Source: Bacteroidota bacterium
GTDB lineage: Bacteria; Bacteroidota; Bacteroidia; Bacteroidales; JAKIYJ01
Direction: 5' to 3'
Assembly (NCBI GenBank): GCA_022708585.1
Contig: JAKIYJ010000038.1
Coordinates: 1 to 10,254, forward strand
DNA length: 10,254 nt
The translations under genes were made by a program, and so were the position numbers. This document shows, piece by piece, positions 1 through 6,806 of this stretch. The notes under the pieces were generated by a model that was not told the DNA's origin, made no database searches, and saw only the letters and a list, made by a program, of their open reading frames with translations. Position 1 is the stretch's first letter; the number at the start of each line of letters is the position of its first letter.

Positions 1-90
1 CACCATTAACTTGCACTTGTCTCTTTCAGAAGTCGGATGCCTGGCTATTAATTCATCAGGCAAATGAAATTTATAATCAGATAACTTCAT
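1..90 (-). CDS. queA: S-adenosylmethionine:tRNA ribosyltransferase-isomerase, N-terminal fragment
   Basis: Reading the minus strand from the ATG at 90-88 gives 30 uninterrupted codons to the window edge, starting MKLSDYKFHLPDELIARHP and continuing TSERDKCKLMV. This is the characteristic start of QueA (MKLSDF-F-LP-ELIA--P---RD-SRLMV). QueA is a cytoplasmic enzyme that transfers and isomerises the ribosyl group of S-adenosylmethionine onto 7-aminomethyl-7-deazaguanine at tRNA position 34, giving epoxyqueuosine. Only the start is present; the remaining 300 or so residues lie to the left of the window. The gene is divergent from dnaE with about 260 bp between them. The call rests on recognising a short but conserved N-terminus, and no active-site region can be checked here. 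Confidence 0.82.
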   Translation of the reverse strand, partial: MKLSDYKFHLPDELIARHPTSERDKCKLMV

Positions 91-135
91 AAATATCAGT
101 TATTTATTTTAAAATAAAAGAATTGATTTTTTTTG

Positions 136-143
136 CAAAATTA
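136..143 (-). promoter_or_regulatory. Possible Bacteroidota-type -7 box for queA
   Basis: The minus strand reads TAATTTTG, an exact match to the Bacteroidota -7 consensus TAnnTTTG, about 45 bp before the queA start. No good TTTG -33 element is seen upstream of it. The rest of the 91-351 divergent spacer is AT-rich with T and A runs. I could not find an exact -7 match on the plus strand for dnaE. In sequence this AT-rich the motif can occur by chance. Confidence 0.35.
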
Positions 144-351
144 ATACTTTTTTGCCTCTTTTTTTTTATTTTTTAGTTAATAAATTCTGATAATACTGTA
201 TCAAAATTTTATTTCAATCTTTTTTATAAAAACATTTATTTTTTCTTAAAAGTTTACTTAAATCAAATTGATTTTTTTATATTTTTACCTCAATAATGAA
301 TTTTTAATTCATAAATTATTATTAACTGATTTTCAAGTATTCATAATATAT

Positions 352-3300
352 ATGGCAGAATTTACACATTTACATTTGCATACCCAATATTCAATTCTGG
401 ATGGGGCTACTAATATAAAAAATTTATTTCAAAAAGCACAGGAATATGGAACAAAATCTATTGCTATTACAGATCATGGGAATATGTATGGTGTAATGGA
501 TTTCTATATGAAAGCTAAAGAAAATGGTATTAAACCAATTATAGGTTGTGAGACCTATGTTGCTGCTAATAGCAGGTTCTCAAAAAAAACCAAAGAAGAC
601 AGAAGTGGATTTCACCTTATTTTATTGGCTAAAAATATAGAAGGTTATCAAAACCTTATTAAACTTGTTTCGCTCGCTTATATAGAAGGTTATTATTATA
701 CTCCAAGAATTGACAAAGAACTTTTACGTCGGTACAGTAAAAATTTAATTGCCTTATCAGCCTGTCTTGGGGGTGAAATACCTTCATCTATCCTTAATAA
801 AGATATAGATTATGCAAAGAATGTTATTAAAGAATATCACGATATTTTTGGAGATGATTTTTATCTTGAATTGATGCGTCACGGTTTGCAAGAACAAAAT
901 ATAGTTAATGACGCATTAATTAAAATTGCTTCTGAAATGAATATCCCACTTGTAGCTACTAATGATGTTCATTTTATTAACGCTGATGATTATGAAGCAC
1001 ATAAAATTTTAATTTGCCTTAATACACACCATGAACTTGACGAAGCAACCAACCTTATTTATACAGGTAATGAGTATTTTAAAAGCCCGGAAGAAATGGC
1101 AAATCTATTTACAGATATTCCAGAAGCTATTACCAATTCGATGATAATCGCCGAAAAAATTGAAGAATTTGAGTTGAAACATGATATTATACTTCCAGTA
1201 TTTCCTATACCTGATCAATTTAAGAATGAATTTGAATATCTCAAATATTTAACTTATGAAGGTGCCACAGCAAAATACCCTGTTATGACCGATGTGATAA
1301 GAGATAGACTTGCAATGGAACTGGATGTTATTAAATTAACCGGCTATGCAGGGTATTTCCTTATAGTTTGGGATTTTATAAATAAAGCCAGAGAAATGGA
1401 TGTTATAGTTGGACCTGGTCGTGGCTCTGCTACTGGCTCATCAGTCGCATATTGTCTGGGTATTACCAATATTGACCCTATTAAATTTAATCTGCTCTTT
1501 GAACGATTTCTTAATCCTGAAAGAATCTCTATGCCTGATATAGATATCGATTTTGATGATATCGGACGCGAAAAAGTTATTAAATATGTGATTGAAAAAT
1601 ATGGTTGTGAAAAAGTAGCACAAATTGTTACTTTCGGATCTATGGGAGCAAGATCATCTATTAAAGATGTTGCAAGAGTACTTAACCTGTCTTTGTCTGA
1701 ATCTGACAGACTTTCAAAACTTGTACCCGATAACCCCGTGAACATTACTCTTGCTCAAGCATTTAAAGATGAACCCAAATTAGCTTATGAAAGAGATCAC
1801 GGCTCGGACCTGGTAAAAAAAACTCTTAAATTTGCTTCTATTCTTGAAGGCTCTGTCCGTCAAACTGGTACTCATGCTTGTGGTATTGTCATAGGACCAG
1901 ATGACCTCATTAATCATGTTCCCTTATGTTTACCAAAAGAATCTTTATTGCCAGAACAGGAAATGATGCGAGCTACTCAATACGAAGGTAATAAATTGGA
2001 ATATATTGGTTTGCTTAAAATGGATTTTCTTGGTTTAAGAACTCTTTCCATTATTAAGAAAGCACTTGAAAATATTAAAATCAGACACAATATTGATATT
2101 AATCTTGATAATATTTCTTTAGATGATAATAAAATCATGGAATTATTTCAAAATGCAGATACTATTGGTATATTCCAATTTGAATCTGAAGGTATGAGAA
2201 ATAATTTGCGTGAATTAAAGCCTGAATCATTTGAAGATATTGTTGCTATGAATGCTCTTTACAGACCAGGCCCAATGAATTTTATTCCATTTTTTATTGA
2301 TAGAAAACTTGGTCGTAAACCTGTTGAATATCCTCACAAATTACTTGAAGATTTGCTTAAACCTACTTATGGAATTATGGTGTATCAGGAACAAATTATG
2401 CAAGCCGCACAAATTCTTGCAGGTTTTTCTCTTGGTAAAGCTGATGTTTTGCGAAAAGCAATGGGTAAAAAAGATTCCCGGGTAATGAACGAACAAAAAA
2501 CTTTATTTATCGAAGGTGCAGTTGAAAAAGGTATTGATAAAACAAAAGCAGAAGAAGTTTTTAATATTATGAAAAAATTTGCAGAATATGGGTTTAATCG
2601 CTCTCATTCTGTAGCTTATTCTTATCTGGCATTTCAAACGGCTTTTCTTAAAGCTCATTATCCACACGAATATATGGCAGCCGTCCTTACCTGTAACCTC
2701 GCTGATATTAAAAAAATTACCGTTTATATAGAAGAATGTAAACGAATGGGCATAGCTGTGCTTGGTCCCGATATTAATGAAAGTGAATTAACATTTACAG
2801 TCAATTCCAAAAATGAAATACGCTTCGGATTGGGAGGTATCAAAGGAGTTGGAGAATACGCCGCTAATGAAGTCATTAAAGAAAGAAAACAAAATGGCCC
2901 TTTTACAAGTATTTTCGATTTTGCAAAAAGAATTAATTTGAAATATGTTAATAAAAAATGTATGGAATCTTTCGCTATGGCAGGTGCTTTCGATACTTTT
3001 AAAGAAAATCACAGGGCTCAGTTTTTCTATAAAAATAATGAAGAAGATTCTAACTTTATTGAAAAGATTATTAAATATGCTTCAAATTATCAGAATAAAC
3101 TTAATTCCACTCAACAAACACTCTTTGGTGATTTTCAACAAATAGAAATGGAAAATAATCCCCTTATGCCAGTTTGCGAAAAATGGTCATCCCTTGAACA
3201 ACTTAAAAAAGAAAAAGATGTCATCGGCTTCTATATCTCAGGGCATCCTCTCGATGAATATTATCTTGAAATGCATAATTTCTGCTCCGTTACAATTGAA

Positions 3301-3837
3301 AAATTAAAATCTAATTTTGATTCATTCGTTAATCGTGAGTTCTCTTTCGGCGGTATTATTACATCTTCTGTTGAAAAAATCGCTAAAAATGGTAATCGCT
3401 ACGGAGTGTTTACCGTTGAAGACTATACTGACTCTATCCAAATTACTCTGTGGCTTGAAGATTATTTGAAATGGAAACATCTACTCGAAACAGGTACCTT
3501 TATTTTTATTAAAGCTAAAGTGATAATTAAAAATTTTCACGATAATACAAAAAAATCTGAAATTAAAATAAACTATATATCCTTATTATCAGACGTTATA
3601 GATAAAATGGTAAAAAAAGTTATTCTTAAAATGCCTCTTGCAGAATTAACCAATAATACAGTATCTTTAATTAATAATATGGTAAAATCTAACCCCGGAC
3701 ATGTTAACCTTTCTTTTGAAATTGTTGACCATCAAAATGGCTCATCTCTTACTTTATCTTCTGAACATTATACAGTTAACAGAGATTTTATCAAGTCATT
3801 GAAAGATATACCATTTATTCAATATGGATTGAATTGA
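352..3837 (+). CDS. dnaE: DNA polymerase III subunit alpha (replicative polymerase, DnaE type)
   Basis: This is the catalytic subunit of the replicative polymerase and acts at the fork with the beta clamp and clamp loader. I start it at ATG 352 (MAEFTHLHLHTQYSILDGA), giving 1161 residues. The frame is open further up to 268, but those 28 codons are Phe/Leu/Ile-rich and the family starts just before the PHP motif. Visible in order: PHP domain with HLHLH (6-10), TDHGN (40-44), E67, H88, C138, and D205/H207; polymerase core with GPGRGSATGSS, the catalytic pair in MPDIDIDF (D398, D400) and the third aspartate in LLKMDFLGLRTL (D558); then YRPGPM, YQEQIMQ and FNRSHSVAYS. A QQTLF motif (921-925) fits the beta-clamp binding consensus, and an OB-fold-like segment follows at about 1000-1070. 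Length is normal for DnaE1. trxA follows 66 bp later on the same strand. No frameshift or missing catalytic residue is seen. Confidence 0.97.
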   Translation: MAEFTHLHLHTQYSILDGATNIKNLFQKAQEYGTKSIAITDHGNMYGVMDFYMKAKENGIKPIIGCETYVAANSRFSKKTKEDRSGFHLILLAKNIEGYQNLIKLVSLAYIEGYYYTPRIDKELLRRYSKNLIALSACLGGEIPSSILNKDIDYAKNVIKEYHDIFGDDFYLELMRHGLQEQNIVNDALIKIASEMNIPLVATNDVHFINADDYEAHKILICLNTHHELDEATNLIYTGNEYFKSPEEMANLFTDIPEAITNSMIIAEKIEEFELKHDIILPVFPIPDQFKNEFEYLKYLTYEGATAKYPVMTDVIRDRLAMELDVIKLTGYAGYFLIVWDFINKAREMDVIVGPGRGSATGSSVAYCLGITNIDPIKFNLLFERFLNPERISMPDIDIDFDDIGREKVIKYVIEKYGCEKVAQIVTFGSMGARSSIKDVARVLNLSLSESDRLSKLVPDNPVNITLAQAFKDEPKLAYERDHGSDLVKKTLKFASILEGSVRQTGTHACGIVIGPDDLINHVPLCLPKESLLPEQEMMRATQYEGNKLEYIGLLKMDFLGLRTLSIIKKALENIKIRHNIDINLDNISLDDNKIMELFQNADTIGIFQFESEGMRNNLRELKPESFEDIVAMNALYRPGPMNFIPFFIDRKLGRKPVEYPHKLLEDLLKPTYGIMVYQEQIMQAAQILAGFSLGKADVLRKAMGKKDSRVMNEQKTLFIEGAVEKGIDKTKAEEVFNIMKKFAEYGFNRSHSVAYSYLAFQTAFLKAHYPHEYMAAVLTCNLADIKKITVYIEECKRMGIAVLGPDINESELTFTVNSKNEIRFGLGGIKGVGEYAANEVIKERKQNGPFTSIFDFAKRINLKYVNKKCMESFAMAGAFDTFKENHRAQFFYKNNEEDSNFIEKIIKYASNYQNKLNSTQQTLFGDFQQIEMENNPLMPVCEKWSSLEQLKKEKDVIGFYISGHPLDEYYLEMHNFCSVTIEKLKSNFDSFVNREFSFGGIITSSVEKIAKNGNRYGVFTVEDYTDSIQITLWLEDYLKWKHLLETGTFIFIKAKVIIKNFHDNTKKSEIKINYISLLSDVIDKMVKKVILKMPLAELTNNTVSLINNMVKSNPGHVNLSFEIVDHQNGSSLTLSSEHYTVNRDFIKSLKDIPFIQYGLN

Positions 3838-3843
3838 TTTTTT

Positions 3844-3865
3844 TAATACATTTGCACTTGTATTA
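3844..3865 (+). terminator. Weak AT-only inverted repeat after dnaE
   Basis: Arms TAATACA (3844-3850) and TGTATTA (3859-3865) are a perfect 7-bp inverted repeat with an 8-nt loop, starting 7 nt after the dnaE stop. The stem has one G:C pair and no clean T-tract follows, so it would be a weak terminator. It overlaps the candidate trxA -7 box by two bases, so it could equally be an operator or chance. Confidence 0.2.
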
Positions 3866-3871
3866 TATTTG
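3864..3871 (+). promoter_or_regulatory. Candidate -7 box for trxA and the DUF58 gene
   Basis: TATATTTG matches the Bacteroidota -7 consensus TAnnTTTG exactly and lies 32 bp before the trxA start, which would give a leader of roughly 25 nt. A well-spaced TTTG -33 element is not evident: the TTTG at 3851-3854 is too close. If real, trxA and the DUF58 gene can be transcribed independently of dnaE. Confidence 0.4.
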
Positions 3872-3903
3872 AAATTTTATTAATAAATTTAAATCTTAAT
3901 GTT

Positions 3904-4221
3904 ATGGCAATAGAAGTTACTGATAAAAACTTTGAGGAAATCGTTACAAAAGCTGATAAACCAGTGTTAATTGACTTTTGGGCTGAATGGTGTGGTCCCT
4001 GCCGAATGATTGCTCCTGTTATTAATGAACTGGCTGATGAATATGAAGGCAGAGCAATTATAGGTAAAGTGAATGTTGATGATAATCCCAATATTAGTGC
4101 TAAATATGGTGTCCGAAACATCCCTACTATGTTATTTTTTAAAAATGGTATTGTAGCCGATAAAATTGTAGGCGTTACTCCTAAAACAATACTCGAAAAT
4201 AAACTTAATGCTTTGTTATAA
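3904..4221 (+). CDS. trxA: Thioredoxin
   Basis: A 105-residue single-domain thioredoxin, the usual length of the family. It is a cytoplasmic disulfide reductase kept reduced by thioredoxin reductase, donating electrons to ribonucleotide reductase, peroxiredoxins and similar targets. The redox site WCGPC is at 29-33 (C30, C33), the buried aspartate is D24 in VLIDFWAEW, and the cis-proline is P74 in RNIPTMLFF. There is no signal peptide, which distinguishes it from the many exported thioredoxin-like proteins of this phylum. The ATG at 3904 is chosen because it starts the family's first beta strand; an ATG at 3899 is out of frame. It lies 66 bp after dnaE and 8 bp before the DUF58 gene, so it is in an operon with the latter and possibly with dnaE. 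Confidence 0.96.
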   Translation: MAIEVTDKNFEEIVTKADKPVLIDFWAEWCGPCRMIAPVINELADEYEGRAIIGKVNVDDNPNISAKYGVRNIPTMLFFKNGIVADKIVGVTPKTILENKLNALL

Positions 4222-4229
4222 GTTGTTTT

Positions 4230-5174
4230 ATGCCTGTAAATAACGGGAAGTTTAATCAAAATGACCTGCAACAATATGGGTATCTTGACTTTTTTGCAAA
4301 ACAAACTGTTGAAGGATTTATTATTGGTTTGCATAAAAGCCCTTTTCATGGTTTCTCTGTAGAATTTGCAGAACACAGACTTTATAACCAGGGCGAATCT
4401 ACAAGATTTATAGATTGGAAATTATTTGCCCGTACTGATAAATTATTTGTAAAAAAATTTGAAGAGGAAACAAATCTTAGATGCCAAATCATTATTGATA
4501 ATTCTTCTTCAATGTATTTCCCCGTTAAAAATAATCTGTCTATTGATAATCCTAATAAATTGTATTTCGCAGTCTATGCAGCAGCTGTCTTACTTTATTT
4601 ATTACGCAAGCAAAGAGATGCGGCTGGACTGACTGTTTTTTCCGAACAAACTGAATTACATACCGAAGCCAAATCAAACTCGGTGCATCATAAATTCTTG
4701 TTCACTGAACTGGAAAAACTACTTTTGCCATATAATCCTGAAAATAATAAGAAAACTGATTCAATAAAAGTTTTGCACGAAATAGCTGAAAAAATCCATA
4801 AAAGATCTCTCATAATTTTATTCAGCGATATGTTCGATTCAAATCCTGATCAAAATGAAATATTCTCCGCTCTTCAACATTTAAAATATAATAAACATGA
4901 GGTTATATTATTTCATGTTGCTGATTATTCAAAAGAATTTAATTTAGAATTTGAAAATAAACCAATGAAATTTGTTGATATGGAGACTAAAAAAGAAGTT
5001 AAAATCTATCCTTACGAAGTCAAAAATGCTTTTAAATCTAAAATTTCCAGATATAAAGAAGAACTTAAATTAAAATGCGGTCAGTATCATATTGATTTCG
5101 TTGAAGCTGATATTAATAAGGGGTTTAATCAGATTTTATTGCCTTTTTTGGTAAAACGTTCTAAATTGTATTAA
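4230..5174 (+). CDS. DUF58 family protein with von Willebrand A-like domain
   Basis: A 314-residue protein of the DUF58 family. The diagnostic block is at 34-83: SPFHGFSVEFAEHR, then YNQGESTRFIDWKLFARTDKLFVK and an EEETNLR segment. It is followed by a von Willebrand A-like fold with a metal-site motif DxSxS at D90/S92/S94 (IIIDNSSSM) and a further aspartate at D200 (LIILFSDMFD). No signal peptide or membrane helix is seen, so this is the short soluble form, not the membrane-anchored DUF58 form. Family members usually sit beside a MoxR AAA+ ATPase and are thought to act as substrate or complex-assembly partners for it; the molecular role is not established. No MoxR gene is in the window: the partner position is taken by trxA, 8 bp upstream, an arrangement I recall from other Bacteroidota. 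The family call is secure but the function is open. Confidence 0.9.
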   Translation: MPVNNGKFNQNDLQQYGYLDFFAKQTVEGFIIGLHKSPFHGFSVEFAEHRLYNQGESTRFIDWKLFARTDKLFVKKFEEETNLRCQIIIDNSSSMYFPVKNNLSIDNPNKLYFAVYAAAVLLYLLRKQRDAAGLTVFSEQTELHTEAKSNSVHHKFLFTELEKLLLPYNPENNKKTDSIKVLHEIAEKIHKRSLIILFSDMFDSNPDQNEIFSALQHLKYNKHEVILFHVADYSKEFNLEFENKPMKFVDMETKKEVKIYPYEVKNAFKSKISRYKEELKLKCGQYHIDFVEADINKGFNQILLPFLVKRSKLY

Positions 5175-5510
5175 AAATATAGATAAAAAAACAACAACCT
5201 CGCAACTGATAATATTATTGATTTTCGTATTTATATTTTAACAACAAAAATATTACAGCATGATAAACAGCAAATTTTAACTTATGTGATATAATGTTAA
5301 GGAGTGTTTTACACATATATGAAATAAAATCAAACTTGATTCTGGCTTTTGCTGATATTCCATATATTTGATACTTGACACAAATTATAAGACTATTCTT
5401 CTATATGTTAAACCAACTTCACCAAAGTTTACTGACAGACTATGTTTAAGATTTGACGCTGCAAGATAATTCAGAGTTGTTCAAAAATTTTGTTTCCTCA
5501 TACTTATTCA

Positions 5511-5535
5511 AATTAATGATTAAAAATCATTAATT
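5511..5535. repeat. Perfect 11-bp inverted repeat with 3-nt loop
   Basis: AATTAATGATT, then AAA, then AATCATTAATT: both arms match perfectly. Each arm has a single G:C pair, so as RNA it is a long but weak hairpin; as DNA it has the symmetry of a dimeric-protein operator. It lies 337 nt past the DUF58 stop and has no assigned gene. The role is unknown: it may be a bidirectional terminator, an operator, or the remnant of a small repeat element. Confidence 0.6.
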
Positions 5536-5886
5536 CCAGGATTAAACTTTGTCTACCCATATTCCATTGCATCTTCATTATTACTTCGCTATGCCCTTTT
5601 CCTGTATTTTATACACTTCTATAAATTCCGATTATCTTGAATTCTTTAATATATTATTTCTTTTCCTGTTTTTTGTGCCTATTTATGAAATTTATGTCCA
5701 CTTTTTTAAGATGTTTATATACAAAAAAATAAAGATTTTTATATTAAATATAATGATTCTATTGCTTGCTATGTCAAATTGTTACAGTAACATTTATTTT
5801 ATATAAATTTACAAAAATCATAAATTTATGTAAAACCTAAAACAATTTTATCAAAAATTATTAGAATCTGTCTCTGAATAGGAAGT

Positions 5887-5911
5887 AAAAAATGTCTGGC
5901 TAAAAGCCTGA
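5887..5911 (-). terminator. Probable intrinsic terminator of the nitroreductase gene
   Basis: On the minus strand, 18 nt after the nitroreductase stop, TCAGGCT-TTT-AGCCAGA forms a hairpin (two outer pairs, one A:A mismatch, four inner pairs including three G:C, TTT loop). It is followed within two bases by six T residues (forward A-run 5887-5892). Hairpin plus T-tract right after a stop codon is the expected layout. The stem is short, so strength is uncertain. Confidence 0.45.
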
Positions 5912-5928
5912 TAAAATTGTGCAAAAAG

Positions 5929-6684
5929 TTATTCATTATTCATAAACCCTTGCTTTTCTATTACTTTAAGATAGTCTTGTGAAAAAAACAAATTATCATT
6001 TTTAGGGTATCTTTTATCTGTAAAAATTCTGGCAAGATTGGGTAATTTATTTTCTTTTATAAGAATTGCGGTTTCTTGTAAATTTTCCTTTGTTTGATAA
6101 ATTTCATCAATATCATTATTAGAATAATCCTTATAAACTTCGTAGTGGATAATTCCATTTTCAGGGAGTCTGTCGGTTAAAGGAGGGGTTTCATCAGGAT
6201 ATCCAATAACAAGTGTTGTAACTGGCACCACTCCTTTGGGAAGTTTCAACAAATCAATGATTTTTTGAGCCTGATAAGTAGTTGTGCCAAGATAACATAT
6301 TCCAAGTCCTTCGGCTTCGGCAGCAACAGATATATTTTGCGAAGCTAAAACAGCATCAATTGTTGCATTATAGAACCAGAGAAAATTATCATAACAAGGC
6401 TCGGCTCCTCTTTGCTCACACCATTTGTTAAATCTATTGATATCTGCCACAAAAGTCAGAATAACAGGAGCTTCTAAAACCATATTTTGCTTTAAATGAA
6501 TGTCCCATAATGATTCTTTTAATCCTTTATCTCTGGTAACAATTATGCTGTAAAGTTGCATATTCCCTGTATTTGAAGCTCTAAAACCTGCATTAAGAAT
6601 TCTTGACATAACATCATCTGGTATGTTATCACTTTTGTATTTTCGTATAGAGCGATGATTGTTTATTATATTATAAATATCCAT
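5929..6684 (-). CDS. FMN-dependent nitroreductase, NfsA/FRP-like
   Basis: A 251-residue cytoplasmic flavoprotein of the nitroreductase superfamily. Such enzymes use NAD(P)H to reduce nitroaromatics, quinones or free flavin in two-electron steps; the true substrate cannot be read here. Evidence: the N-terminal FMN-phosphate motif HRSIRKY (10-16), RASNTGNMQLYSIIVT (35-50), the GLGICYLGTT stretch (126-135), and the GYPDETPPLTDRLP segment (161-174), which is typical of the NfsA/FRP subgroup. Length is close to that of NfsA (about 240). The ATG at 6684 places the FMN motif at the usual distance from the N-terminus. A -7 box lies directly upstream and a terminator follows, so it is probably a single-gene unit, 122 bp from the MEMO/AMMECR1 gene upstream. 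No broken or missing key residue is seen. Confidence 0.9.
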   Translation of the reverse strand: MDIYNIINNHRSIRKYKSDNIPDDVMSRILNAGFRASNTGNMQLYSIIVTRDKGLKESLWDIHLKQNMVLEAPVILTFVADINRFNKWCEQRGAEPCYDNFLWFYNATIDAVLASQNISVAAEAEGLGICYLGTTTYQAQKIIDLLKLPKGVVPVTTLVIGYPDETPPLTDRLPENGIIHYEVYKDYSNNDIDEIYQTKENLQETAILIKENKLPNLARIFTDKRYPKNDNLFFSQDYLKVIEKQGFMNNE

Positions 6685-6701
6685 AGTAAATTATTTTTTT
6701 A

Positions 6702-6709
6702 CAAAAGTA
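6702..6709 (-). promoter_or_regulatory. Candidate -7 box for the nitroreductase gene
   Basis: The minus strand reads TACTTTTG, an exact TAnnTTTG match, 17 bp before the ATG. The leader would be very short (about a dozen nucleotides). No properly spaced -33 TTTG was found. Confidence 0.4.
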
Positions 6710-6806
6710 ATAAAATAGCAATTTAGAACGAATATTAAGAAATTGGGTTTCTTATAAATTCCATCTTATAAAAAGCCTGTGGATTATGACATACTGTATG
6801 TTTTTA

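Larger units (their letters stand above)
5175..5928. other. Gene-free gap of about 750 bp between convergent genes
   Basis: No convincing gene is seen. The only sizeable open frame is an 85-codon stretch at 5549-5806 (+) opening with TTG; it is a low-complexity Phe/Ile/Leu/Tyr-rich sequence with no recognised motif, and I treat it as chance. A shorter frame (5356-5454, +) reads slightly protein-like but has stops at both ends, so a decayed gene is possible but unproven. The gap holds a perfect inverted repeat (5511-5535), the palindromes GTTAC-A-GTAAC (5781-5791) and CATAAATTTATG (5819-5830), and a probable terminator for the leftward nitroreductase gene near its right end. No tRNA or known RNA structure was recognised. 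Confidence 0.5.

Noticed and set aside
268..351. In-frame extension of dnaE upstream of ATG 352
   Set aside because: The 28 extra codons are low-complexity Phe/Leu/Ile-rich and the DnaE family begins right before the HLHLH motif, so 352 is the better start.
91..351. Possible riboswitch (for example preQ1) in front of queA
   Set aside because: The leader implied by the -7 box is about 38 nt and AT-only; no conserved aptamer pattern could be picked out.
1344..1745. 133-codon open frame antisense to dnaE, and similar frames opposite or within dnaE, trxA, the MEMO/AMMECR1 gene and the Rhs gene
   Set aside because: All lie within strongly conserved coding sequence on the other strand or frame and have no recognisable protein features.
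5549..5806. 85-codon open frame on the plus strand with hydrophobic segments
   Set aside because: TTG start, no recognised motif, low-complexity composition expected from T-rich DNA, and no operon context. A later in-frame ATG at 5591 does not improve it.
6789..6801. 13-nt perfect palindrome ACATAC-T-GTATGT between the nitroreductase and MEMO/AMMECR1 genes
   Set aside because: As RNA it gives only a short stem after losing pairs to the loop. The T-run lies on the strand opposite to transcription of both neighbours, so it is not a terminator for them; an operator role cannot be supported.
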